A stretch of 64,000 nt of DNA from Cystobacter ferrugineus (GTDB lineage Bacteria; Myxococcota; Myxococcia; Myxococcales; Myxococcaceae), in NCBI RefSeq assembly GCF_001887355.1, contig NZ_MPIN01000001.1, positions 248,001 to 312,000 of the forward strand, read 5' to 3'. Positions within the stretch are counted from its first letter, which is position 1. Each line of letters starts with the position of its first letter. The notes under the pieces were generated by a model that did not search any database, had not been told where the DNA came from, and saw nothing but the letters and a program-made list of their open reading frames with translations. The position numbers were made by a program, and so were the translations under genes. Below, in pieces: positions 15,627 through 24,541 of this stretch.

Positions 15627-18038
15627 TCACTTGTGCTGCTTGAATGAAGACGCGGTCGTCTGGGAGCCCTTCGTGGCCGGCGCGGGCCGCTTGGCCAGGA
15701 TGGCGCTGATCGTCGGCACGGCCCCCACGGACTTGAACATCCGCCGGACGCTGTGGCTCACGATGGGCTGCTTCCTGTAGGCGGGATGCGTCTTGAGCGA
15801 GGCGAACACCTTCTGGAGCGTGTCCTTGCGATCGCTGTTCACGAAGAAGCGCACGGTGCCATAAGCGTTCTTGTCCGTGCCCAGTTGCTCGTGCTTGAGG
15901 CCACTGCTGACCAGGACGAGGACCTGGGGTTCCTCCTGCTCGAACTTGCGCACCAGCCGCCCCATCTCCGCCAGGGTGGCACTGGTGACGTCGACGATGA
16001 CGACGGTCTTGTCCTCCCAGTCCTGGCCGGAGATGAGCTTGTCACTCTTCTCCTTGATCGACGTCACGCAGTGATTCACATCCCCCAACAGGATGTTGCT
16101 CTCCTGGTCGTCAGTGGTGCGAGTCAGCCATTTGTTGACCTTGAGGAGATTGGGAGCCTCGAAATACATTTCCTCCATGAAGATCCTGGGCTCATCCGTG
16201 ATGGCGCATTCCTTGCGCCACAACTTGGAGAAGGCCAGGGCGAGCCCGATGGCATTCATTCCGTTCTGGGAGATCAACTTGCAGTGATAGAGTTCCTCGT
16301 CCTCCTCCTCGGAGTCGCTTCCATCCTCGTACGCCTCCTCCTCGCCCTTGCGCTTGCGGTAGATCGTGATGCCTTGGCGGTAGATGTCCTCCGCGGCGAA
16401 CAGGGTCGCCCGCCAGAGCGCATCCTGGCTGAGGAACTTGTTCTCCACCACCATGCCCGCCGCCAGGATGATGGCGAGGGCCATCTCCTGGAATCGCATA
16501 TCCGCCAGGGAGGAGGCGTTGTGCTCGAGCTGGATATCCGAATCGCTGTAGCGTTGATACTGGGGCTCGACGAAGGACAACTGGACGCCGGACATCAGGT
16601 CGTCGTCATCGCTGTCGATCTCATCTTCATTATTATTGGCCGTGCTCGAGCCCTGGTCGTTGATCGCCCAGCGCTTCGAGGACAGGGCGGCCAGCAAGGC
16701 TTCGCGGACGCCGTTCTTCGATTGAGCCAAGGCCTTGTAGCACGTCTCCGAAGCCAACGAGCCTCCGCCGAACTTTCTTGTCACTTCCTGCATCAGCCCT
16801 TTCTGCGAGCTGATCTTGTTCTTCATGTGCGCGCCCAGGGATGATTTCTTGTCATAAAAGAAGAGATTCCTCTTCTTGATGGGCTTGGCGGAGGTTTTCT
16901 TCTTCTCGTCCTTGGCCTTCTTCAACTTCTCCTGCATCGCCAACCTGGCCCGCTCCAGGCGTTGATTCTCTTTCTTCTCGAGATAGTCCTTGTGCTCGGT
17001 TCGGGCGAAGAAACTCTGGCTTGGAATGGTAGTGGCCGCCGTTTTCTTGAGATCATCCAGATGTTTGAACATCAGCGCGAGGGCGGACGTGACACACGTC
17101 AAGTAGGACTCGGGCGCCAGCCCCAGACTGATCCGGATGGAGTCCACCGTGGGCGCCGTGGTGGGGACCAGGAACCCGAAACTGGACCTGCACACACAAG
17201 ACAGGGTGAACCCTTCTTTATGGGCGAAGGAGTCGATATAGGCGTTCAGGATGAAACACATGTACTCCGAGAACGCCTCTCTTTCCCCCTTGGTGTTCAT
17301 GACCAACGCCTTGGAATAGTCGGTCAGATCGACATGGACACAGGGGTAGTTGTTGAGAAAATAGACGAGCTTTCCATGTTGCTGGAGTTTGGCCTTGACT
17401 TTCTTCACGAGGAGATCGCACCGGCTCAGGCTGTACGTGCGGAGCTGCTCGTACAGAACCCCGGTGCCGCGCCACCGCTCCTTCTCCTGGGTGAAGCTGG
17501 GATCGATCTCGTCCGGAGCGCGATTGAACTGCTCCAGGAAGTTGGTGAAGCCGCCCACGTTGGCGGCAATCACCTGCCCCGTTCTGTCCTCTTCCAGGAA
17601 GGGGTTGAATTTCTCCCCGTGGTTCTTGCTCTTCAGCGAGCGGGTGTAGGTGTGGGGTTTCTTGCCCTCGGCCTTCGGGCCGAAGAGGAACGGATTCTCC
17701 GTACTCATGGGCTCCCACTTGAATTCTCCGCCGGTGACCTTGGAGCCCGTCGCGGGTTTCTTGGTCGGCCGCCCCTCCAGGATCTCCGCTTCGCCTGGCC
17801 ATGAGACTGCCGAGTTGGGAGAAGGATCATGGAAGTCATTCAGGACGTTCTTGAACTCGGGAAAGGCCGTTTCGAAGGTTCGTTTGCTCGAGGAGTCGGA
17901 GGAGGGTTGCTGCCGCGGCGCCGGATCCGGCCGTTTGAAGACCGTCTTGGGGACGGGAACGACCGGACTCCCGCATCGCAAGCACTCCGTGCGGTTCTTG
18001 AGTCTATAGATGCGTTGACATTTCGCGCAGTGGTACAT
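15627..18038 (-). CDS. unrecognised 803-residue protein: zinc ribbon, acidic linkers, PLP-enzyme-like C-terminal region
   Basis: Start ATGTACCACTGC at 18038 follows GCGGAGG; the frame extends further upstream but without family-like sequence. Residues 4-22 form a zinc ribbon (C4-x2-C7, C19-x2-C22). Then come a disordered Pro/Ser-rich segment, a globular region (~190-345), a Lys/Glu-rich coiled coil (~345-395), and acidic runs at ~466-482 (EDEIDSDDDDLMSG) and ~564-584. The last 220 residues resemble, weakly, a fold-type-I PLP enzyme: NGMNAIGLALAF, then VVIVDVTSATLAEMG with a possible ring-binding Asp, then SSGLKHEQLGTDKNAYG with a possible Schiff-base Lys (~714). No signal peptide or membrane segment. 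I know no characterised relative; function not assigned. It stands alone between a protease and a divergent RidA gene. Confidence 0.75.
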   Translation of the reverse strand: MYHCAKCQRIYRLKNRTECLRCGSPVVPVPKTVFKRPDPAPRQQPSSDSSSKRTFETAFPEFKNVLNDFHDPSPNSAVSWPGEAEILEGRPTKKPATGSKVTGGEFKWEPMSTENPFLFGPKAEGKKPHTYTRSLKSKNHGEKFNPFLEEDRTGQVIAANVGGFTNFLEQFNRAPDEIDPSFTQEKERWRGTGVLYEQLRTYSLSRCDLLVKKVKAKLQQHGKLVYFLNNYPCVHVDLTDYSKALVMNTKGEREAFSEYMCFILNAYIDSFAHKEGFTLSCVCRSSFGFLVPTTAPTVDSIRISLGLAPESYLTCVTSALALMFKHLDDLKKTAATTIPSQSFFARTEHKDYLEKKENQRLERARLAMQEKLKKAKDEKKKTSAKPIKKRNLFFYDKKSSLGAHMKNKISSQKGLMQEVTRKFGGGSLASETCYKALAQSKNGVREALLAALSSKRWAINDQGSSTANNNEDEIDSDDDDLMSGVQLSFVEPQYQRYSDSDIQLEHNASSLADMRFQEMALAIILAAGMVVENKFLSQDALWRATLFAAEDIYRQGITIYRKRKGEEEAYEDGSDSEEEDEELYHCKLISQNGMNAIGLALAFSKLWRKECAITDEPRIFMEEMYFEAPNLLKVNKWLTRTTDDQESNILLGDVNHCVTSIKEKSDKLISGQDWEDKTVVIVDVTSATLAEMGRLVRKFEQEEPQVLVLVSSGLKHEQLGTDKNAYGTVRFFVNSDRKDTLQKVFASLKTHPAYRKQPIVSHSVRRMFKSVGAVPTISAILAKRPAPATKGSQTTASSFKQHK

Positions 18039-18270
18039 GCTCGGACAACCTCCGCGGGGAAAGAGGCTTCGGACTCCGGGGGGAGAAAACCCGCAGTGTA
18101 GCCAGGAGTGGACCCTCTGGTCATGGACGCCGGGAGTCGGCTCGTGCAGGGAACCCGGGAGATGCTCTCCTTTGTGGAGCCCAGGTCGCCGCAATGGGGA
18201 CGTCCGTTCGTCAATGGGCTCGGTATACGACCCCGGAACTCTTCACCCGACACCGCACTGGAGCTCACCC

Positions 18271-18681
18271 ATGCCCGTAACCCTGATCAACCCCGCCGGA
18301 CTCCTGAATACCGACGCGCTCCGATACCGACAGGTGGCGATTGCCACCGGCACCCGGCAGGTGCACATCGCGGGGCAGGTCGCGTATGACGCGAATGGCC
18401 AGCTCGTCGCGCGCGGTGACCTGGCTGGACAGGTGGCGCAGGCCTTCCGCAACGTCGCCATCGCCCTCGCGGCCGCCGGGGCGACGTTCAGCGACGTCGT
18501 CCGGCTGACGTTCTATGTGGTCGACTGGAAGCGCGAGATGATTTCCGACTTCCTCGCCGGCATCGAGCAGGTCGCCGAGGAGTTGAAGATCAAGCCGGCG
18601 CCGGCATCGCTGATCGGGGTCTCCGTGCTCTTCGAGCCGGGCGTCCTCGTCGAGATCGAAGCCACCGCGGTCGTGGGCTGA
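18271..18681 (+). CDS. RidA-family protein, lacking the catalytic Arg
   Basis: 136 residues, starting ATGCCCGTAACC; the fold begins immediately (VTLINPAGLLNTDALRYRQVAI). The family pattern VHIAGQVAYDANGQLV ... QVAQAFRNVAIALAAAGATFSDVVRLTFYVVD is clear. Active RidA enzymes hydrolyse reactive enamines/imines (2-aminoacrylate) with an Arg in the strand before VEIEA. Here that strand reads VSVLFEPGVLVEIEA, with no Arg at the expected place, so it is more likely a non-deaminase YjgF-like member. No operon partner; the luciferase-like gene on the other strand converges. Confidence 0.8.
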   Translation: MPVTLINPAGLLNTDALRYRQVAIATGTRQVHIAGQVAYDANGQLVARGDLAGQVAQAFRNVAIALAAAGATFSDVVRLTFYVVDWKREMISDFLAGIEQVAEELKIKPAPASLIGVSVLFEPGVLVEIEATAVVG

Positions 18682-18724
18682 CCACCACCGTCCTCGAGCA
18701 GGCCTCGCGCGACGCGCGGTGACG

Positions 18725-19918
18725 TCAGGGCACCCGCGGCGCGCTGAACTCCGGAATCAGCTCGCCCGTGAGGCGCAGGCTCTTCATGACCTGCTCATGC
18801 CGGAGGGCACCGACCTGGTGGAAGGACATCAGGGCGTCGATGCCGAGCGCCTCGTAGCGCTTCATCCTCCGGCGCACCTGATCCTTCGTGCCGACGATCA
18901 GCGACTCCTGCTCGCTGAGCACCTCCCAGATTTCCTGGTCTGGCACGGCCTCGTCCGACATCACCCGGCCGAGCAACCGCTGGGCCCGGGACTGGGGGGC
19001 GTTCGGATCCTTCTTGCGCAGGTACTGGCCCGTCAGCCCTCCGCCGGCGGGATCCTTCGCCAGCGCCTCGAGCTCGGCGGCCGTCTTGACGAATTGCTCC
19101 TTCGCCTCGAAGAAGGTGAAGGAGCCGCTCGTGTACCAGGCCGCCGCCCTCGCCGCGCCGTTCTCCATGGCCTCCTGCTCGCTGTCCGCGCAGTGCACGA
19201 AGGTGAAGAAGGCCACCTGGTCGTTCACGAACTCGCCCACCGGCTCGCACCGGGTGCGCAGCGCTTCCCGGTAGAGGTGGATCATCTCCGCGACCTCCTC
19301 CAGCGAGGCCCACAGCGTCACCCCCAGCGCCCCCACGCCGTTGCGCCCCGCCTGCTCGAACGAGGCCGGACTGGAGCAGGCCTGCCACAGCGGCGGGTGG
19401 GGCCGGCGGTACGGCTTGGGCACGACGTTGAGGTTCTTGATCTGGAAGTCAGGACTGTCCCAGGAGAACGCCTCCCGGGTCCACATCTTCGGAATCATCT
19501 CGAAGGCCTGCTGCAACTGCCCCCGCGTCGAGTCCGGGGGGATGTTGAAGGTGCGCCACTCGGGGACGGTGCTGCGCGCCAGGCCCAGTTGGCAGCGCCC
19601 CTGGCTCAGGTGATCGAGAAAGGCCGCGCGCTCGGCGACGCGGATCGGGTGGTTGAACCGGGAGGGAGCCAGCACCGACGCGTGGCCCACGTGCAGGTTC
19701 TTCGTGCTCGTGGCGATGGCCGTCAGCATCAACTCGGGCGCCGAGCTGTAGCTGAACTCCACCGCCCCATGGTGCTCCACCTGCCACCACACCCCATAGC
19801 CCAGCTCGTCGGCCAGCCGCGCCTGCTCCAGGGTCTCCTGGATCAGCCGTTGCTCGTGCCCCCCGTCTCCCCACAACGCCTTCGGGTACTGCATCTCCGA
19901 GAAGACATCCAGCCTCAT
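18725..19918 (-). CDS. LLM-class (bacterial luciferase-like) flavin-dependent monooxygenase
   Basis: 397 residues starting ATGAGGCTGGATG after GGAGGAAACC. Luciferase-like TIM barrel: N-terminal RLDVFSEMQYP, ARLADELGYGVWWQVEHHG (typical E-H motif), PELMLTAIATSTKNLHVGHAS, and SWDSPDFQIKNLNVVPKPY. Such enzymes use FMNH2 and oxygen to oxidise aldehydes, sulfonates or other substrates. C-terminal part EVLSEQESLIVGTKDQVRRRMKRYEALGIDALMSF is the substrate-loop/cofactor end. Substrate unknown. Its start faces the cbiM operon; the 186-bp space between contains the palindrome at 20040. Confidence 0.85.
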   Translation of the reverse strand: MRLDVFSEMQYPKALWGDGGHEQRLIQETLEQARLADELGYGVWWQVEHHGAVEFSYSSAPELMLTAIATSTKNLHVGHASVLAPSRFNHPIRVAERAAFLDHLSQGRCQLGLARSTVPEWRTFNIPPDSTRGQLQQAFEMIPKMWTREAFSWDSPDFQIKNLNVVPKPYRRPHPPLWQACSSPASFEQAGRNGVGALGVTLWASLEEVAEMIHLYREALRTRCEPVGEFVNDQVAFFTFVHCADSEQEAMENGAARAAAWYTSGSFTFFEAKEQFVKTAAELEALAKDPAGGGLTGQYLRKKDPNAPQSRAQRLLGRVMSDEAVPDQEIWEVLSEQESLIVGTKDQVRRRMKRYEALGIDALMSFHQVGALRHEQVMKSLRLTGELIPEFSAPRVP

Positions 19919-20039
19919 GGTTTCCTCCGTCCCTGCGCGAAGCCCACGACACACCCACCATCTCCATCCAATGCTCCCACATGAGCAACTTCTCCAGGAA
20001 GAATTGCCATTGGACGGGCTGGACCTCCGCCGAGGTCAT

Positions 20040-20058
20040 CATGCAACACGGTTGCATG
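20040..20058. promoter_or_regulatory. 19-bp palindrome, probable metal-repressor operator of the cbiM operon
   Basis: CATGCAAC and GTTGCATG form perfect 8-bp arms around ACG, 47 bp upstream of the cbiM start, in the space shared with the divergent LLM-monooxygenase gene. A further TTGCAT lies at 20069-20074. Fur-family (Zur) and other metal repressors bind dyads of this size in front of ECF metal importers and COG0523 genes. The exact regulator is inference; I cannot match the arms to a verified consensus. Confidence 0.55.
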
Positions 20059-20104
20059 TACAGGAGGATTGCATTAAACGGGAGGACCGCTGCCCGGGTC
20101 TCCC

Positions 20105-21034
20105 ATGCACCTCTCGGATGGACTTCTGCCCCTCTCGCACGCCGCGGCCTGGACGGCCGTGGCCGCCCCCTTCCTCCTCGAGGCCGTCCGGAGCCGGGAG
20201 GAGACCTCCACCGGGGCACGGGCCCTGGCGGGGTTGTCCGGGGCGCTGCTCTTCGCGGTGACCCTCTTTCCGGTGCCCGTACCGGTGGTGGGGGTGACGT
20301 CCCACCTGTGCGCCAGCCCCGTGCTGGCCCTGCTCCTGGGGCGCCGCCGGGTCGTCCTCCCGGTCCTCGCCTGCCTTCTGCTCCAGGCCCTCTTCTTCGC
20401 CCATGGGGGCCTGACGACCCTGGGGGCCAACGTCTTCACCCTGGGCGTGGTGGGGCCCGGCGTGGCGCTCGTCCTGGCCCGGACGCTGTCGCGCGTGAGG
20501 GTGCCGGCCCCGGTGGCCCTCTTCGTGGCCTGCGCCGTGGCGGACCTGGCCGTGTACGTGGCGGACGCGGTGATGTTGGGACTGGCGCTGCGCGGCGAGC
20601 GTCCCTTCCTTCATTGGTTCACCACCCTGCTGCTGGGGCTGGCCCCGGCGCAGGTGCCGCTGGCCCTGCTGGAGGGCGCCCTCAGCGTCGCGCTGGTGCG
20701 GGCCCTGGCGCGGAGGCGTCCGGACGTGGTGCCCTCGTGGCTGGTGCTGCCTCCCGCCTCCCCGGCGCTCGGGGGCGCGGTGCTGGGCCTCTTGCTCCTG
20801 ATTCTCACGCCTTCCACCTCCCGAGCGGAGGAAGGGGGCTGGCGCGGATTGGACGAGGCGGTGCTCGCGGGCACGGCCGAGCGCGCCGGACGCCAGGCCT
20901 CGGCCCCCGTGCTGGAGCTGCCCGGCGAGTTGTCCCTCTTCGTCTTCTCCCTGGGCACCTTCCTCGCCGGCATCCAGGTGGGACGGGCGTGGGCGCGACT
21001 GTCGTCGCGGCCAGAGGAGCCTCATGTCCCTTGA
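20105..21034 (+). CDS. cbiM: energy-coupling-factor metal transporter substrate component, CbiM family
   Basis: 309 residues, six to seven membrane helices. The N-terminal MHLSDG is diagnostic for CbiM/NikM: His2 and the free N-terminus bind the metal (Co2+, Ni2+, possibly Zn2+). A second conserved region PVVGVTSHLCASPVLALLLG follows near residue 55. The C-terminal ~80 residues (LTPSTSRAEEGGW..., then helix SLFVFSLGTFLAGIQVGRAW) look like an attached small component of CbiN/PDGLE type. The next gene overlaps by 11 bp. Start fixed by the need for Met-His at the N-terminus. Metal specificity unresolved; the COG0523 gene downstream favours zinc or cobalt. Confidence 0.85.
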   Translation: MHLSDGLLPLSHAAAWTAVAAPFLLEAVRSREETSTGARALAGLSGALLFAVTLFPVPVPVVGVTSHLCASPVLALLLGRRRVVLPVLACLLLQALFFAHGGLTTLGANVFTLGVVGPGVALVLARTLSRVRVPAPVALFVACAVADLAVYVADAVMLGLALRGERPFLHWFTTLLLGLAPAQVPLALLEGALSVALVRALARRRPDVVPSWLVLPPASPALGGAVLGLLLLILTPSTSRAEEGGWRGLDEAVLAGTAERAGRQASAPVLELPGELSLFVFSLGTFLAGIQVGRAWARLSSRPEEPHVP

Positions 21035-22382
21035 GCCCGAAGCCGCCCTGCTGACGGCCCGCGCGCCAGGCCGGCCCCTGACGAGGCTGGGCGTGCTCGT
21101 CACGGTGCTGCTCGCGAGCGCCCTGGCTCCCACCCTGCCCTCGCGGCTCGCGCTGTGGGGCGTGGGCCTCGTGCTGCTCGCCCTGAGCGATGTGCCGCGG
21201 GCCCGCTGGCGAGCGCTCTGCGCCGGGGTGGTCTGGATGGGAGGACTCGGCGCGCTCGTCTCGCTCACCACCCGGAGCACGGAGCCGGCGCTGTCCCTCG
21301 TCCTCCGGGGGTGCACGGCGCTCACCTGGACGGTGTGGTTCGGCGCCACCACCTCCTGGCCCGCGCTGCGCACGGAGCTGCGTCGGGCCGGGTTCTCCTC
21401 GCGGGCCCTGGATGCGATGGACGCCACGGTGGCCCACGGGCTGCTGCTGCTGCGCACCCTGTCGGCGCGGCGGGACGCGGCCGTGCTGCGCCAGGGCCTG
21501 GCACCGGGACAACCGCGTCTGGACTGCCTGGGCCGGGTGCTCGCCGGAGGCATGGCGCTGGCTTTCGAGCGCTCGGTGCGTCTGGAGGAAGCGCGCGTGG
21601 TGCGTGCCGCGGCCACGCCTCCGGAGGACATCACGGCGGAGGGCGCTCCCGTGGCCGGGTTGAGAGGCGCCACCGTGCTCGCGGAGGAAGGGCGCGCGCG
21701 GCTGGAGTCGGTGGAGCTCTGGCTCCAGCGCGGGGAGTGGGTGGCGCTGGCCGGGCCGAGTGGCTCGGGAAAGAGCACGCTCCTGCGCGTGGTGTCGGGA
21801 CTGGAGCCGCTCGCGCGGGGCGCGCTGCTGCGCTTTGGCCGGCCCGTATCGGGCGGGGACGTGGCGGCACGCGTGGATGGACGCGTGGCGCTGGTGCTGC
21901 AGGAGCCGGATGATCAGCTCTTCGGCACCACGCCCCTGGACGACCTGGTATGGGGCCTGCTGCGCAGGGGGGTCCCCGAGCCGGAGGCCTGCGTCCGGGC
22001 ACGGCGGATGTTGGAGGAGCTCGGCGTGGGCGGGTTGGCGGAGCGTCCGGTGCACGGGTTGAGCTTCGGCGAGCGCAAGCGGGTGGCTTGTGCCGCGGCG
22101 CTGGTGTGCGAGCCGGAGTTGCTCCTGCTCGACGAGCCCACGGCGGGGTTGGATCCGGTCGCGGCGCGAGAGCTGGCGCGGGCTCTGGAGCGTGCGGCGG
22201 CGGCCCGTCCCCTCACCGTGGTGTGGGCGACGCACGAGCTCGAACACCTGCCCTCGCGCGTGGAGCGCGTGGTGCTGCTACGCCAGGGGCGCACCGTGTT
22301 CGAGGGCGCACGAGCGCTCGCGCTGCGGCCCCGGGTGCTCGACCAGGCGGGGCTGTGGGCCGGGGAGGACCTCCCCCGCTGA
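21024..22382 (+). CDS. fused ECF transporter: CbiQ transmembrane + CbiO ATPase
   Basis: 452 residues. Residues ~20-200 form the T component (CbiQ): membrane helices, then the coupling helices with LRRAGF and [14 protein letters not shown]. Residues ~215-440 are an ABC ATPase: Walker [10 protein letters not shown] at 244-252, Q-loop [15 protein letters not shown], signature LSFGERKR, Walker [14 protein letters not shown] and a switch His in WATHELEHL. CbiQ and CbiO are normally separate proteins; a single chain fixes their ratio. It overlaps cbiM by 11 bp and is followed after ~50 bp by the COG0523 gene. Only one ATPase is encoded, so a homodimer of the fusion is likely. Confidence 0.85.
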   Translation: MSLEPEAALLTARAPGRPLTRLGVLVTVLLASALAPTLPSRLALWGVGLVLLALSDVPRARWRALCAGVVWMGGLGALVSLTTRSTEPALSLVLRGCTALTWTVWFGATTSWPALRTELRRAGFSSRALDAMDATVAHGLLLLRTLSARRDAAVLRQGLAPGQPRLDCLGRVLAGGMALAFERSVRLEEARVVRAAATPPEDITAEGAPVAGLRGATVLAEEGRARLESVELWLQRGEWVALAGPSGSGKSTLLRVVSGLEPLARGALLRFGRPVSGGDVAARVDGRVALVLQEPDDQLFGTTPLDDLVWGLLRRGVPEPEACVRARRMLEELGVGGLAERPVHGLSFGERKRVACAAALVCEPELLLLDEPTAGLDPVAARELARALERAAAARPLTVVWATHELEHLPSRVERVVLLRQGRTVFEGARALALRPRVLDQAGLWAGEDLPR

Positions 22383-22435
22383 CGCGAATGCCAGTCCCCT
22401 CTCTCCCCTCCCCTCTTTCTTCGCAAGGAGCAACC

Positions 22436-23410
22436 ATGAAGACCCCCCACCCGACGAGGGCCCGCGTGCCCGTCACCGTCCTCACCGGCTACCTCGGCGC
22501 CGGCAAGACGACCCTCCTCAACCGGATCCTCACCGAGCACCACGGCAAGCGCATCGCCGTCATCGAGAACGAGTTCGGCGAGGTCGGCGTGGACAATGAT
22601 CTCGTGCTCAGCGCGGACGAGGAAATCTTCGAGATGAACAACGGCTGCATCTGCTGCACCGTGCGCGGGGATCTCATCCGCATCCTGGGCAACCTGATGA
22701 AGCGCAAGGATCGCTTCGACTACATCCTCATCGAGACGACGGGCCTGGCGGACCCCGCGCCGGTGGTGCAGACCTTCTTCGTTGACGAGGACATCTCCGA
22801 GCAATTGGAGCTGGACGCGCTCATCACGGTGGTGGACACGCACCACGTGCACCTGCACCTGGATGACAGCGACGAGGTGAAGGAGCAGATCGCCTTCGCG
22901 GACGTCATCCTGCTCAACAAGACGGACCTGGTGACACCCGGGGAGCTGGAGGCGTTGGAGAAGCGCATTCGCGCGATGAACCGCTTCGCGCGCATCCACC
23001 GCACGAACCGGTGCGAGCTGCCCATGGACCAGTTGCTGGACCTCGGGGCGTTCGATCTGGACAAGGCGCTGGAGGTGGATCCCGGCTTCCTGAAGGAGGA
23101 CGCGCACGAGCACGACGAGACGGTGACGTCCGTGGGCATCGAGCTGCCGGGAGACGTGGACCTGAAGCGCTTCGACAAGTGGCTGCGCGGCCTGCTGGTG
23201 GAACGGGGCACGGACATCTTCCGTTCCAAGGGCATCATCAGCCTGAAGGACAATCCGAAGCCGCTCGTCTTCCAGGGCGTGCACATGCTGTTGGACTCGA
23301 GCGAGGGCAAGCCATGGGGCAGGAAGCCGCGCGGCAACAAGCTCACCTTCATCGGGCGCAACCTCCAGCGGGAGGAGCTGCTCAAGGGATTCCGGCGATG
23401 CCTGGCGTGA
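22436..23410 (+). CDS. COG0523-family metal-chaperone GTPase
   Basis: 324 residues, ATG 22436 after AAGGAG. G3E GTPase: Walker [10 protein letters not shown] at 18-26, [10 protein letters not shown] at 44-53, the metal motif CICC at 71-74 (GCICCTV), NKTD at 161-164. The C-terminal domain runs from ~200 ([20 protein letters not shown]) and a His-rich loop (DAHEHDE) precedes it. The family includes CobW and the Zn chaperone ZNG1; it inserts Zn2+ or Co2+ into client proteins. The previous genes import a divalent metal, so the encoded pathway is uptake then GTP-driven delivery. An open frame extends upstream, but overlaps the ATPase gene out of frame. Confidence 0.88.
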   Translation: MKTPHPTRARVPVTVLTGYLGAGKTTLLNRILTEHHGKRIAVIENEFGEVGVDNDLVLSADEEIFEMNNGCICCTVRGDLIRILGNLMKRKDRFDYILIETTGLADPAPVVQTFFVDEDISEQLELDALITVVDTHHVHLHLDDSDEVKEQIAFADVILLNKTDLVTPGELEALEKRIRAMNRFARIHRTNRCELPMDQLLDLGAFDLDKALEVDPGFLKEDAHEHDETVTSVGIELPGDVDLKRFDKWLRGLLVERGTDIFRSKGIISLKDNPKPLVFQGVHMLLDSSEGKPWGRKPRGNKLTFIGRNLQREELLKGFRRCLA

Positions 23411-24498
23411 GCGTGGCGAGCAGGCGCGGACGTGCCGCCCCCATGCTGGCGGAGTTGTACGCGCGCGTGGAGTTGCCGGACCATGTGAACGCGCTGCGGT
23501 GGAGCCCGGAGGGCGCGCTGCTGGCGGCGGCCTCGCTCGCGGGCCCGGTTTTCCTCCTGGACGGCGGGAGTGGCGCGGTGCGGCGCGAGCTGCGTGGCCA
23601 CGAGGGAGGCGCCCTGTGCGTGGACTTCTCCCCGGATGGCACGCGGCTGGCCAGCGGAGGACAGGACGGCGCGGTGCGGCTGTACGGCGTGGCCGACGGT
23701 GCCGTGAAGGCCGAGCAGTCCTCGGGAGGCGCCTGGGTGGAGCACCTGGAGTGGGCCCCGAGTGGGAAGTCCCTGGCCTCGGCGGCGGGGCGCGGGGTGC
23801 GGGTGTGGTCCTCCCGGCTGACGCACCTGGGTGGATTCGAGTCCCACCCGGGCACGGTCTCCGCGCTGTACTGGCTGGAGGAGAAGGACGAGGTGGTGGC
23901 CGCGTGCAACGGGGGCCTGTTCCGCTCGGCGGCGGGGCAGACGAAGCCCACGGGCTACATGCCCTACAAGGGAGCCATCCAGGCGGTGGCGCCGAGTCCG
24001 GATGGACGCTTCATCGCCATTGGCTGCCAGGATGGCACGGCCTTCGTGTGGTGGATGGGTTCCACCCGGACCTTCACCATGCCGGGCCACCAGGGAAAGG
24101 TGCGCGTGCTGGCCTGGAGCCCGGAGAGCACGATCCTGGCGACGGGGGACGCGGAGGCCATCAACCTCTGGCGGCTGTCCGGCCCCGGCTCCCGGAAGGA
24201 GCAGCCGCTGCGGTTGGAGACCCCGGGAGGGCGCGTGACGGGCCTCGTCTGGAGGAACGATGGGCTGCTCATGTCCACGTCCGAGGATGGCACGTTGCGC
24301 GGCTGGCTCCCGCACGAAGGCGGCGAGCCGCTCTTCACCGTGCGCGCGGAGGAGCCGCTCTCGGAACTGGTGCTGTCGCCGGATGGGATACACGTGGCCG
24401 CGGCGGGGCTCCACGGACGCGCCTTCCTCTTCCGCCTCCCCGTCTTGGTGGACGCACGGCCACGGGTGGCACAGCGGCGCGAGTTGTCAGCGAAGTGA
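23398..24498 (+). CDS. WD40-repeat protein, metal-operon partner
   Basis: 366 residues. The start codon (23398) overlaps the end of the GTPase gene by 13 bp, so the two are translationally coupled. Seven or so WD40 blades fill the chain: e.g. [105 protein letters not shown]. No signal peptide and no enzymatic motif, so a cytoplasmic scaffold is expected. Context suggests it presents client proteins to, or regulates, the COG0523 chaperone. A second start at [11 protein letters not shown] (23443) is possible. Confidence 0.82.
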   Translation: MPGVSVASRRGRAAPMLAELYARVELPDHVNALRWSPEGALLAAASLAGPVFLLDGGSGAVRRELRGHEGGALCVDFSPDGTRLASGGQDGAVRLYGVADGAVKAEQSSGGAWVEHLEWAPSGKSLASAAGRGVRVWSSRLTHLGGFESHPGTVSALYWLEEKDEVVAACNGGLFRSAAGQTKPTGYMPYKGAIQAVAPSPDGRFIAIGCQDGTAFVWWMGSTRTFTMPGHQGKVRVLAWSPESTILATGDAEAINLWRLSGPGSRKEQPLRLETPGGRVTGLVWRNDGLLMSTSEDGTLRGWLPHEGGEPLFTVRAEEPLSELVLSPDGIHVAAAGLHGRAFLFRLPVLVDARPRVAQRRELSAK

Positions 24499-24541
24499 CG
24501 ATCAAGGATATTGGGAGCTTTCTCGCACCAGGAGGTACATC

